This document shows positions 42,450 to 50,501 of a DNA stretch of 56,321 nucleotides, one piece after another (position 1 is the first letter of the stretch; the number at the start of each line of letters is the position of its first letter). The translations under genes and the position numbers were made by a program. Origin of the DNA: Acidimicrobiales bacterium. GTDB taxonomy: Bacteria > Actinomycetota > Acidimicrobiia > Acidimicrobiales > SZUA-35. Below the pieces are notes generated by a model. The model was not told the DNA's origin, made no database searches, and saw only the letters and a list, made by a program, of their open reading frames with translations. The stretch lies in contig JAHDCC010000017.1 of the NCBI GenBank assembly GCA_020630065.1, positions 3,298 through 59,618 of the forward strand. The letters are read 5' to 3'.

Positions 42450-43070
42450 ATGATGGAAGAAGAAGTCAACTATCGATGCGGTTGGGCTGAAACGCACCAA
42501 GACCATCTTGAATACCATGATGGCGAATGGGGTCGGCCAACCACAGATCGGAATCGGCTCTTCGAAAAGATCTGTCTCGAAGGTTTCCAGTCAGGACTGA
42601 GTTGGTTAACCATTCTTCGTAAGCGAGACCGCTTTCGTGAAGTCTTTGCCCAGTTCGATATAGAAAAAGTAGCATCATTCACCGAACACGATGTTGAGCG
42701 CCTGTTAGGCGACGCAGGTATTGTGCGGCACCGTGGGAAGATCGAAGCGACGATCAACAACGCTCAACGGGCTCATGAAATGATCGAAACGGAAGGTTCG
42801 TTTGTTGATTGGATTTGGTCGTGGGCGGTCAAAGACCCGACCCTGAAACCTGGCGAAAGTGAGTCGAACATACCAGCCAAGACCGACCGTTCGATCGCGC
42901 TGGCTAAAGAGTTAAAGACACGAGGGTGGAAATTCTTTGGCCCAACAACGGCCTACGCCTTTATGCAATCCGAGGGTTTAGTTAATGACCACGCCGTTGA
43001 TTGTCACGTCTTCGATGCGTGTCAACGTGAACGCGTCCAGATGTTGGTCGGCCGTCAACTTCGACCGTAG
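42450..43070 (+). CDS. tag: DNA-3-methyladenine glycosylase I
   Basis: A glycosylase of about 206 residues that removes 3-methyladenine. YRCGWAETHQDHLEYHDGEWG holds the Tag N-terminus with a zinc Cys and His, GLSWLTILRKRDRFREVFAQFD is the conserved helix, and NDHAVDCHVFDAC near the end gives the second His-Cys zinc pair. ATG 42450 fits the usual family N-terminus; the frame is open to TTG 42417 with GGAATAGG upstream, which is the alternative. With the alkyltransferase-like gene across the promoter it forms an alkylation-repair pair. Confidence 0.88.
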   Translation: MMEEEVNYRCGWAETHQDHLEYHDGEWGRPTTDRNRLFEKICLEGFQSGLSWLTILRKRDRFREVFAQFDIEKVASFTEHDVERLLGDAGIVRHRGKIEATINNAQRAHEMIETEGSFVDWIWSWAVKDPTLKPGESESNIPAKTDRSIALAKELKTRGWKFFGPTTAYAFMQSEGLVNDHAVDCHVFDACQRERVQMLVGRQLRP

Positions 43071-43116
43071 TTACCGAAAACGTGCGAGCAGTCGCAGAAC
43101 CCGATATACAGCGTTC

Positions 43117-43443
43117 ATGAGCAACGAGTTGACCTGCCCCGTTTGCATGATGCCAGACCCATTGATCGCCGATGACGGCTACGAATGCGGCACGTGCGGT
43201 CATGAATGGTTTAGAGAACTCGATGAACAGGTAACTGGGGTTTGTGATGTCAACGGAACGTTACTTAACGCAGGTGATGATGTTGTTGTCATCAAAGATT
43301 TGAAGCTGAACGGCAAGACAGGTGGCGTCAAGATCGGCACTAAAGTTAAACGGATACAGCTCGTCAGCGGTGATCATCCAATTCAAGGAAAAGTGAATGG
43401 TCGCACCATCCTGATTACCGCCGACAAAGTAAAGAAAGCATAG
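43117..43443 (+). CDS. PhnA/YjdM-family zinc-ribbon protein
   Basis: A 108-residue protein. The N-terminal zinc ribbon has CPVCMM and CGTCGHEW, then an SH3-like PhnA domain (DVNGTLLNAGDDVVVIKDLKLNG and KRIQLVSGDHPIQGKVNGRT). The name comes from an E. coli phosphonate-operon neighbour, but YjdM itself has no proven phosphonate role. ATG 43117 is used because the zinc ribbon begins just after it; the frame extends to 42985 within tag without domain content. Confidence 0.85.
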   Translation: MSNELTCPVCMMPDPLIADDGYECGTCGHEWFRELDEQVTGVCDVNGTLLNAGDDVVVIKDLKLNGKTGGVKIGTKVKRIQLVSGDHPIQGKVNGRTILITADKVKKA

Positions 43444-43461
43444 TTCTAGCCTTCCGAACAG

Positions 43462-45525
43462 CTAACCCTCGCCGCGGAGAAGTTCAGCGACCGTCTCATT
43501 AGTTGCCGCTAACCGTTCGGCTACCCGCTTGAGCATGTACGCATTGAACTCGGCGGCTACTGCAGGCTCTTGACGGGTGGCGTCACCCATCGCCCGTAAT
43601 GTCAACTCCCAAACCACCGACGCCGAGTCGGCGATAACGGTAGCGGTACGCTGATCACCGGTAGCGAATGCGACTTCACCTATGAGTGAACCGGGCGCAA
43701 CTTTACTGAACCGTGCCAGCAGCTCGGCGTCTCGTTCGAGCCAAGCCGTTAGCGAACCTTCAGCGACGAAAAACACTGAGTTCGCTTCGTCGCCGACATG
43801 CATTAACGTTTCGCCTTTTTCAACCGCCCGTTTTGTGCCGTAGGCGGTGAACACCCGTTGCAGGGCACTCGATGATTTACCCATTGTTGACGGCGGCATG
43901 TCATCACGAAATTCGGCCAATGTCTGGTCTTCGCACCACGCCATCGCTCGGTCAAGATCTGGCTGATGCACAACCTCAGCCCCGAAACTATCGCCATAGG
44001 GGGCTGCCCAAGTTGCGTCCCGAGCGCCGCTCCAAACCACGTCGATTCCCCGGCTGCGAGCCAACTTGTTGATAGCGTCAAACGCTGACACCGCTGAAGG
44101 GCCCAAACCGGTTACATCACGGAAACCAAGAATCAGGTACCTCAACGGTTCCTCCTGGTCGCCGTCAAGCCGATCGTAGATCGTATCTTCGATCTGTTTC
44201 ACCGAACCGAAAAACAGATAGCCATGCAACATCAAGACCAGCGTCGAACCCGAATACTGATCCAAAATTTCGTTCTCTATGGAGCGCCGGTCGACGTTAC
44301 TGCGAAATGAGTTACTGTCTAGCGACCGTTTGATCGGCCCGATTCGGCTGTACCTGACAACAAAAATGATGATCGCAGCGACCACCCCAGCCGCGATGCC
44401 GGGAAGAATGCCGAACACAACCATGGTCGCAATGATCCCGATTCCCAGAATTCGGTCGATGGTCGATGCGTTGTCGAAACCTCGACGTTTCCACTCAGGA
44501 AACAGGCCGACGCCGAGACTAGCAAGAACGCCTCCAGCGACGGGGCGAGGTAGAAGCGAAAGCCAGTCTCCGGCGACAGCGACAATAGTGACAACAACGA
44601 TCGCCGTCGCAAACACAAACTTTTTGCCTCGAGCGTTCAGCCCTGCAGCCTGAATCGTCGGAGCGCCGACATGATGGGTTGGGAGTCCACCCAAAACTGC
44701 GGACGCCATGTTGGCAAGACCGATCGCCCGCAATTCTTCGTTCGGGTTGTCGCGCCGGTCTTGTGTTAACGCCAAACTGGAAGAGTTCAACAACATGCCG
44801 GTGAAAGCGATGAACACCGTCGCAAAAACGGCGGGCAACGCCGGTCGAAGCGACCCGAGATCGACCGACCCCAATTCGTTAGGAGAGATAGGGTGCCATG
44901 AGGCGCCGTCGGTGTTACGTTCGCCGATTACCCAACCGCTAGTTTCGAGCTCGGACAACGACGTGACGGACAGGGCGATAGCGAAGAACCCGATGATCGC
45001 ACCAATGATGAGAATACTCTGACTAACTGGAGGCCATTTTCGTTGCTGAGCGGTTCCGAGCAGAACAGTGAGCACTAGACCAGCTGTCCAAAACTGCCAA
45101 TCGGCCCAAAACCCTTTGCTGACCAGCGACGCCACGTCGGTCTCAGCGTTTCTCATCAGTTTCACCCCGCCCTGAACCAAAAGCCAGCTAACACCACCCA
45201 CATAGGCAGTCAAAACCGGGTAGGGAAGGAACCGGATGATTTGGCCGCCGCCAGCTTTACCTAACGCATAAAACGCGGCACCGGTCAGAAACGAGACAGC
45301 CCCAAGAAAAACAAATACGGTAGCCGGATCTGGAGACGTGAACCCGGCGACAGCCCCCGCAATCACAACCGCGATCGTGTTTGGAAGGCCGATCACAACC
45401 GGGTCAAGGGTTGTGCGAAACGAAACAACAATATTCGAAATTGCTGATGTGAGTAGCAGAGCGATTGCCCCACGAACGAAAAGCTGGGAGGTTTGACCAC
45501 TGAAAACAAGCGCCGCTAGCGACAC
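43462..45525 (-). CDS. SulP-family anion transporter with STAS and cyclic-nucleotide-binding domains
   Basis: At least 687 residues. About ten hydrophobic helices with SulP motifs (FLPYPVLTAYVGGVSWLLVQGG, GLANMASAVLGGLPTHH) are followed by a STAS-like domain (~455-560, YLILGFRDVTGLGPSAVSAFD) and a C-terminal cNMP-binding domain (~570-680, VEKGETLMHVGDEANSVFFV and PGSLIGEVAFATGDQRTATV, the phosphate-binding cassette). The transporter would move sulphate, bicarbonate or a similar anion. GTG 45525 is the first canonical start, yet the frame continues upstream to a stop near 45626-45628 and encodes WRTAVIAASAIGVSQTAAI, which looks like the first half of helix 1. The real start may therefore be a rare codon such as ATC or ATT. 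Confidence 0.82.
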   Translation of the reverse strand: MSLAALVFSGQTSQLFVRGAIALLLTSAISNIVVSFRTTLDPVVIGLPNTIAVVIAGAVAGFTSPDPATVFVFLGAVSFLTGAAFYALGKAGGGQIIRFLPYPVLTAYVGGVSWLLVQGGVKLMRNAETDVASLVSKGFWADWQFWTAGLVLTVLLGTAQQRKWPPVSQSILIIGAIIGFFAIALSVTSLSELETSGWVIGERNTDGASWHPISPNELGSVDLGSLRPALPAVFATVFIAFTGMLLNSSSLALTQDRRDNPNEELRAIGLANMASAVLGGLPTHHVGAPTIQAAGLNARGKKFVFATAIVVVTIVAVAGDWLSLLPRPVAGGVLASLGVGLFPEWKRRGFDNASTIDRILGIGIIATMVVFGILPGIAAGVVAAIIIFVVRYSRIGPIKRSLDSNSFRSNVDRRSIENEILDQYSGSTLVLMLHGYLFFGSVKQIEDTIYDRLDGDQEEPLRYLILGFRDVTGLGPSAVSAFDAINKLARSRGIDVVWSGARDATWAAPYGDSFGAEVVHQPDLDRAMAWCEDQTLAEFRDDMPPSTMGKSSSALQRVFTAYGTKRAVEKGETLMHVGDEANSVFFVAEGSLTAWLERDAELLARFSKVAPGSLIGEVAFATGDQRTATVIADSASVVWELTLRAMGDATRQEPAVAAEFNAYMLKRVAERLAATNETVAELLRGEG

Positions 45526-45649
45526 GATGGCCGCTGTTTGGGAAACCCCAATGGCTGAAGCAGCTATGACGGCAGTTCGCCAGGCACCGGTTTGAGTCGT
45601 GTTATCGATACGTATGACTTTAGAGTGTTACGGCACAAAGGAGAAGGAG

Positions 45650-46537
45650 TTATTGAACGAAAACAGATCTGAGCTTATCGGGGTTGACGATGGCATGGAG
45701 ACGACGAACTTTGTCTCCTTCCACCTCGGTCACAACCAGTGTTTGAGGATGTCCGTCAACGATCACCAGTACAGCAGGTTGGAGATTGACTCGAAGTGGT
45801 CGAACCTCCAGCCGGGCTTCGGTAGGGTCAGGTAGTCGGCTGGCTAAATTGACCAGCAGTCGGGCTACCCGGTCGCGACCGACGATAGGGTGACGGGCCG
45901 CTCGGTGGTCGGCGCCGCCGTCGCTAATGTGAACAACGTCGTCGCTGAGTAGTGTCATCACGGTCGCTACATCACCGGTTAGCAGCGCCTGCGATAGCTG
46001 GGTCACTACCCGTCCTTCCGTTAACGGGTCGGGCCGACGCCATTTGGATTCGCCGGATGCTTTAAGTTTCTTGCCTGCCCGGCTAGCGATCTGCCGGCAG
46101 TTGTCGACTTCTTTGCCGACCATGTCTGATATTTCTCGGTAGGAATAATCAAACACCGAGTGAAGAAGGTAGACCGCACGCTCGATCGGGGTTAACGTTT
46201 CCAATAAACGTAGGTAACCCAATGTGAGGGATTCGTCTAGTTCGACATGAAGTTCAGATTCTGATTCTGGTTCAGTCAAGATCGGTTCCGGCAGCCAAGG
46301 CCCCACGTACACTTCGCGCGTTGACTGGACTGAACGAAGACGGTCAATGCTTGCTCTGACCGTCATCGTAGTTAGGTAGGCCGCAGGGTTTTTAATCGAC
46401 GTCTGGTCAAGCTGTAGCCATCGTTCGAAAACCTCTTGAACGATTTCTTCTGCGTCGCTGATACTTCCCAAGGTCCGGTAAGCAAGACCGGTTAGTCGGG
46501 AAGTTTCGGTTTCGTAGAGGGACTTGTTATCAGTCAT
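45650..46537 (-). CDS. ECF41-family RNA polymerase sigma factor (SigJ-like)
   Basis: A 295-residue ECF sigma factor. Region 2 (~8-75) has SDAEEIVQEVFERWLQ and YLTTMTVRASIDRLRS; region 4 (~110-165) has LETLTPIERAVYLLHSVFDYSYREISDMVG. A ~110-residue SnoaL/NTF2-like C-terminal extension (LLTGDVATVMTLLSDDVVHISDGG onward, ending NPDKLRSV) is the mark of ECF41; the NPDKL ending is especially diagnostic. In that group the extension modulates activity in place of an anti-sigma factor. It overlaps by 8 nt the FAD oxidoreductase gene, matching the ECF41 habit of pairing with an oxidoreductase. A near-consensus ECF41 promoter lies upstream of that partner (47924-47950), implying autoregulation. Confidence 0.9.
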   Translation of the reverse strand: MTDNKSLYETETSRLTGLAYRTLGSISDAEEIVQEVFERWLQLDQTSIKNPAAYLTTMTVRASIDRLRSVQSTREVYVGPWLPEPILTEPESESELHVELDESLTLGYLRLLETLTPIERAVYLLHSVFDYSYREISDMVGKEVDNCRQIASRAGKKLKASGESKWRRPDPLTEGRVVTQLSQALLTGDVATVMTLLSDDVVHISDGGADHRAARHPIVGRDRVARLLVNLASRLPDPTEARLEVRPLRVNLQPAVLVIVDGHPQTLVVTEVEGDKVRRLHAIVNPDKLRSVFVQ

Positions 46538-47870
46538 ATTGGGGCTGCTTTAAAGACGACGTGCGGCCGGACCTCTCGATGTGGGAGGCTACGCCACGTA
46601 TCGACTCTAGTGCGCTAGCGGCGCTAGCGTCAGCCAACAAACCAGATTGACCGACCCAGTCTCCGGCTATAAATGCGCCTGGATTTCCGGTCACCGTGAC
46701 AGCCGGTCGACCGGTTAGCCCTCCTCGGGTTGCGAGTGCTGTGCCGTGGGCGACGGTCATTTCGTGCATATACCGGCGCATCACGACCTGACCGGATTGT
46801 ATTCCCGCTGCTGTGCCATGGTCGACTAACAGTTGTTCGGTTTCTTTGGCCGACATGGGGTCGTTGGGGCGGCGATAGCGGGCCAGCGTGACCAGAGATC
46901 GTTGTGAAGGTGCCAGTCTGTCTGCCACCGAATGAAGCGACAGGTAGAGGGCTTTGTCGAAATCGAACAGTGCCGGTGTTGGAGGGGGTTGTGACAAACC
47001 GAGGTCGAGTATCGACGCGGTGACTTTCGGTCCAGCGTTGGATGTGAACGTATCTGTGTTGAACAGGCGGTCGGCGGTTCCCGGAGTGCCGGCGGCCAAC
47101 ACGACCGTGCGACTGTCGAAGGTGTCGTTCCCGACGCTAGTTCGCCACGTGCCGTCAACCGCAGTGACCTCGGTTGCCGCCCCCGTCGACTGTCGTATCA
47201 GCGGTGATGCCTCTACGGAGCTGATCAGTTCGTCGACGATGTGTTGCCATCCGCCGTGGACATAGAGAACACCGTCGTTGAGAACAAGTTGAAGGTTCGC
47301 TGCGGTCGCGTCGGCGCTAGCGGTGCTGAGCGAAGAGTTGTAGGTTGCGAGTGTCGCGATGCCTTTGAGAAGGCCTCGGACTTCTGCGTCGTTGCTTAGG
47401 TTATTGATCCAGTCTTCGGTTGTTGTGGTGCTTAACTTCGAAGAGTCTTGGCGTCCGATCTTCAGCAGCGTCGAAGCTAGTTTGGGTTTAGCTTTGGTCG
47501 ACAACAGTTTGGTTCGTAGCATCGAAATCGGGTCTTGAGGGATGCGACCGCGGCGCTGTTGTACTATTGCCTCCCCGTTTTCTGACGGGGCAGCTCCCGT
47601 GAAGTCAACGCGTAGCCGGTTCAAAGCTTGGTGTAGGTGTCCTCCGACGTAGACCGCATGCGGACCTTGGTTTAAGGTAAAACCTTCCCGCTCGTTGCTT
47701 GACGCTCGCCCCCCGAACCGGGGGCGTCTCTCAATCAGGTTGACGGTCATGTTTTGGCGTGCCGCTTCGTTGGCGGCGATCAGGCCTGCAAGACCGCCGC
47801 CAATTATTGTGACATCAGCGAGTTGCGGCTGGTTGTGGGTTGTAGCTAGGTGGGTTGAGAGATCTGACAT
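46530..47870 (-). CDS. FAD-dependent amine-oxidase/phytoene-desaturase-like oxidoreductase, ECF41 partner
   Basis: A 446-residue flavoprotein. The N-terminal dinucleotide fold is VTIIGGGLAGLIAANEAARQ with the following acidic IERRPRFGGRASS; the C-terminal FAD segment is GAFIAGDWVGQSGLLADASAASALES. No transmembrane helix is obvious. The substrate is unknown; relatives include protoporphyrinogen oxidase-like and carotenoid-desaturase-like enzymes. It is the first gene of a two-gene operon with the ECF41 sigma factor, under the promoter-like element ~55-80 nt upstream of ATG 47870. Confidence 0.87.
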   Translation of the reverse strand: MSDLSTHLATTHNQPQLADVTIIGGGLAGLIAANEAARQNMTVNLIERRPRFGGRASSNEREGFTLNQGPHAVYVGGHLHQALNRLRVDFTGAAPSENGEAIVQQRRGRIPQDPISMLRTKLLSTKAKPKLASTLLKIGRQDSSKLSTTTTEDWINNLSNDAEVRGLLKGIATLATYNSSLSTASADATAANLQLVLNDGVLYVHGGWQHIVDELISSVEASPLIRQSTGAATEVTAVDGTWRTSVGNDTFDSRTVVLAAGTPGTADRLFNTDTFTSNAGPKVTASILDLGLSQPPPTPALFDFDKALYLSLHSVADRLAPSQRSLVTLARYRRPNDPMSAKETEQLLVDHGTAAGIQSGQVVMRRYMHEMTVAHGTALATRGGLTGRPAVTVTGNPGAFIAGDWVGQSGLLADASAASALESIRGVASHIERSGRTSSLKQPQYD

Positions 47871-47923
47871 AGGGGCTCCTCCAAACCAACATTGACTGTT
47901 GGGAATTTGCGTTTACCTATATC

Positions 47924-47950
47924 GACGGGGCAGACCTGTAAAACGTGACA
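47924..47950 (-). promoter_or_regulatory. ECF41-type promoter
   Basis: Read on the minus strand: TGTCACG (47950-47944), a 16-nt spacer, then CGTC (47927-47924). The known ECF41 consensus is TGTCACA-N16-CGTC, so only one base differs. It lies about 54 nt upstream of the oxidoreductase start and directs transcription of the oxidoreductase-sigma operon, consistent with autoregulation. The rest of the 47871-48011 gap shows nothing else. Confidence 0.8.
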
Positions 47951-48011
47951 TCTCATCACATTTCTTTTCTGGTCTAGTAGAACAGGCGGTTGGCTACGGC
48001 TGGCGGCCGAT

Positions 48012-48998
48012 CTATTCGTTGTCCAGCACGTAGCTCGCTGAAGCCAGTAACGCATCTTTGCTAGGAATATAGGTGAACCCCATCGTCCGTTCGGCTTTGC
48101 TGGCTTCGACATCGAGATTGCGTCCTAAGTTGCCGATTACCTGCTCGATCGACTTGTCGAATTTGCTGACTATTTTGAGCACGAAGTTGGGGGCCTTGCG
48201 GGTACTTATCTTGCGGTCTGGGTATGCGGCTGCCAGCGTCTGGGCAATCTCGGTCATCCTCATCGCTCCAGCGTTTGCCGCGAAACGCTGGCCAAAGGTC
48301 GCTTCGTTGTTGATGGCGGCTACGTGCATTCGGGTGACGTCTCGAACATCGACGATCGGTAAGTTGATGTCGGGTAGTGCTGGGAATTCGCCGTTCAGCA
48401 TCTGTTTGACCAGGTCGAGAGAAGTCCCGAAGTTCGGGTCCATCGCTGGCCCCCAAACCACACCCGGGTTGATAGTTGTAAGCTGCATATCGTTTGTGTT
48501 GGCGAAGTCCCAGGCCGCTTTCTCCGCTAGTGTTTTGGACGCCTCGTACGGTGTGACGAAACTGGCTGTTGCGTCAGTCCAATTAGCGTCAGTCGATTGG
48601 TCGAGTGGAGGTTTGGAGCTGTCTTTATAAATGGCGACACAGCTTGAGGTGAGAACTACACGAGTGACCCCGGCAGTCTTGGCTGCTTGCATGGCTCGCT
48701 TTGTTCCGTCTACGGCAGGTCGTATGATCTCTTCCGGGTCGTCAGGGCTGCCATTGGGGAATGGTGAAGCGGTGTGAAGGAGGACGTCTACCCCCTCTAG
48801 GGCTTCGTCCCACCCCTCGTCAGACATGAGGTCGAGTTTCGCGAATTCGATGTCAGCGTCAGGAAACAGGGCTTCTATTTCGGCTTTGCGTTTATCGGAA
48901 CGAATAGTGCCGCGAACGTCGTAACCCTTCTCTAGAAGTTCTGCGAGAATGTGTTTGGCTATGAAACCCGATGCGCCGGTGACGAGTACTTTGGTCAT
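48012..48998 (-). CDS. NAD-dependent epimerase/dihydroflavonol-reductase-like SDR
   Basis: An extended SDR of about 328 residues: TKVLVTGASGFIAKHILAEL (TGxxGxxA cofactor motif), VDVLLHTASPF, LTSSCVAIY, and the catalytic Tyr/Lys in TPYEASKTLAEK (YxxxK). TTINPGVVWGPAMDP follows. It resembles dihydroflavonol-4-reductase/cinnamoyl-CoA-reductase-like proteins that reduce ketones or aldehydes with NADPH; the bacterial substrate is unknown. ATG 48998 is preferred over an in-frame ATG at 49016, since the fold begins right after it. Confidence 0.85.
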   Translation of the reverse strand: MTKVLVTGASGFIAKHILAELLEKGYDVRGTIRSDKRKAEIEALFPDADIEFAKLDLMSDEGWDEALEGVDVLLHTASPFPNGSPDDPEEIIRPAVDGTKRAMQAAKTAGVTRVVLTSSCVAIYKDSSKPPLDQSTDANWTDATASFVTPYEASKTLAEKAAWDFANTNDMQLTTINPGVVWGPAMDPNFGTSLDLVKQMLNGEFPALPDINLPIVDVRDVTRMHVAAINNEATFGQRFAANAGAMRMTEIAQTLAAAYPDRKISTRKAPNFVLKIVSKFDKSIEQVIGNLGRNLDVEASKAERTMGFTYIPSKDALLASASYVLDNE

Positions 48999-49139
48999 AA
49001 GGTAACCATATCTCATCTGCTGCTCCCCAAACCCGGCTACAAAACCAGGCGTTCACATCAGCGATAGCCAATTTGGCTAGCCGCCGGATTACGCTACATC
49101 TATCTACGAGGCCGACTACACGGCGACTGTGACCACTAA

Positions 49140-49988
49140 TTGGCTATTTTCTTAAGTTTTCTAGCAGCGGTAGCGTTTGGGGTAGCGGACTTTTCGGGCG
49201 GATCTGCATCTCGTCGGATCTCAGCGGTTCAGGTTCTAAGCCTGTCCCACGCCATCGGGTTTGTGCTGGTGACCACCGTCGCCGTCATCCAACAAGCCCA
49301 GTTTGATCTGAACGACTTTGGTGTCGGAGCGGTGTCTGGGGCAGTCGGCGGCGTTGGCATCGTACTGTTTTATAGAGCTCTGGCCCGCGGTGCGATGTCT
49401 ATGGTCACGCCGATAACCGCCATCGTCAGTTCCGCTGTCCCGGCAATATGGTCAGCGGCAAGCGGTGAGCCGCTCTCTTCTAAAGTTTGGTTGGGTGTTG
49501 TTATAGCGCTAGTAGCGGTAGGTCTAGTATCACGATCCTCCGATGATCGAATATCGGCGATCAGCACCGTCGTCCTCGCCGAAGCAGTTTCCGCCGGTCT
49601 AGCGTTCGGCATGTTCTTTGTCATCATCGACCAGGCGTCGAGCGACTCGGCTCCTTGGCCAATTGTCGGCGCCAGATTGGTGACAGGTGTTGGACTTACA
49701 ACGGTGGTGGCCGCAGCGGGAAAACTGAAGTTCGTCGAGATCGTGCGGACCCGCTCAATGGCCCTGTTTGGGTTCGTCTTTTTGGCTGGCGCCCTCGACA
49801 CGTTGGCCAACGTTCTTTTTCTGGTGGCATCGGATCTAGGAAACTTGGCGGTTGTTGCGGTGATAACAGGGATGTACCCGGTTATCACCGTGATACTTGC
49901 CCGACTGATCGACAACGAGAGTCTCCGACGAATCCAACTTGTCGGGATCGGGCTAATCTTGGTCGCTACCGCGCTTATCGTTGGCTAA
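49140..49988 (+). CDS. EamA/DMT-family transporter
   Basis: A 282-residue membrane protein with ten hydrophobic segments arranged as two EamA repeats. The first begins AIFLSFLAAVAFGVADFSGG and the second at about residue 145; GVVIALVAVGLVSRSS ends the first half and VGIGLILVATALIVG the protein. It should be a drug/metabolite exporter or importer with unknown substrate. The start is TTG 49140 with no clear ribosome binding site; a leaderless or weakly translated message is possible. Convergent with the following small gene (2-nt gap). Confidence 0.82.
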   Translation: MAIFLSFLAAVAFGVADFSGGSASRRISAVQVLSLSHAIGFVLVTTVAVIQQAQFDLNDFGVGAVSGAVGGVGIVLFYRALARGAMSMVTPITAIVSSAVPAIWSAASGEPLSSKVWLGVVIALVAVGLVSRSSDDRISAISTVVLAEAVSAGLAFGMFFVIIDQASSDSAPWPIVGARLVTGVGLTTVVAAAGKLKFVEIVRTRSMALFGFVFLAGALDTLANVLFLVASDLGNLAVVAVITGMYPVITVILARLIDNESLRRIQLVGIGLILVATALIVG

Positions 49989-49990
49989 AA

Positions 49991-50377
49991 CTACTCTTCC
50001 TCATCTGCTACGGAATCTTGAGGAGTGGAAGCTTCAGACTCGTCTGAGTCTTCCGAACTATCTGTAGACGATGTCTTTTTGACTACGTCGTCGACGTGAG
50101 CGCCTACAGCCGAAAAAGTCTGCATCATGGCGTCTTTGAGACTAGCGCCGATGTCTTTCACGTCGGTTTTAACTGCCGGGTCTTTGGCCGCACTGCCCAT
50201 GCTGTTAAACGCGTCTTGGAGCTTCGCCCCTAACTCATCTAACGCAGCTTTTGTATCGCCCGGTTTGCTCGACTTGTCGGTGCTATCTTTTTCTTGTTCC
50301 AAGTGAAGTTTAAGTTTCAGGCCGAGTCCTTCCATCTTAGAAATCACATCTCGCCATTTATCCTGCGTTTCAGCCAC
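49991..50377 (-). CDS. small hypothetical helical protein with acidic tail
   Basis: A 128-residue cytosolic-looking protein, not recognised. The first ~95 residues are probably amphipathic helices (WRDVISKMEGLGLKLKLHLEQ; AALDELGAKLQDAFNSMGSA; GASLKDAMMQTFSAVGAHVD). The last ~30 are Ser/Asp/Glu-rich and disordered. It has no Cys, one Trp, and only a few aromatic residues. Start GTG 50377 with AGGAG about 7 nt before, which supports expression. It shares a divergent promoter region with the GGDEF-EAL gene. Confidence 0.6.
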   Translation of the reverse strand: MAETQDKWRDVISKMEGLGLKLKLHLEQEKDSTDKSSKPGDTKAALDELGAKLQDAFNSMGSAAKDPAVKTDVKDIGASLKDAMMQTFSAVGAHVDDVVKKTSSTDSSEDSDESEASTPQDSVADEEE

Positions 50378-50501
50378 TTTTAGCTCCTTTTCACGGGTAA
50401 GACCCCCAGTTTAGACTGATTCCGATTCGTGGATAAGGCAGCCTAAGAATTGACGTGACCATATTCTCAAGGCCTGTGTCAAAGTCGCCGATGACCTAGA
50501 T

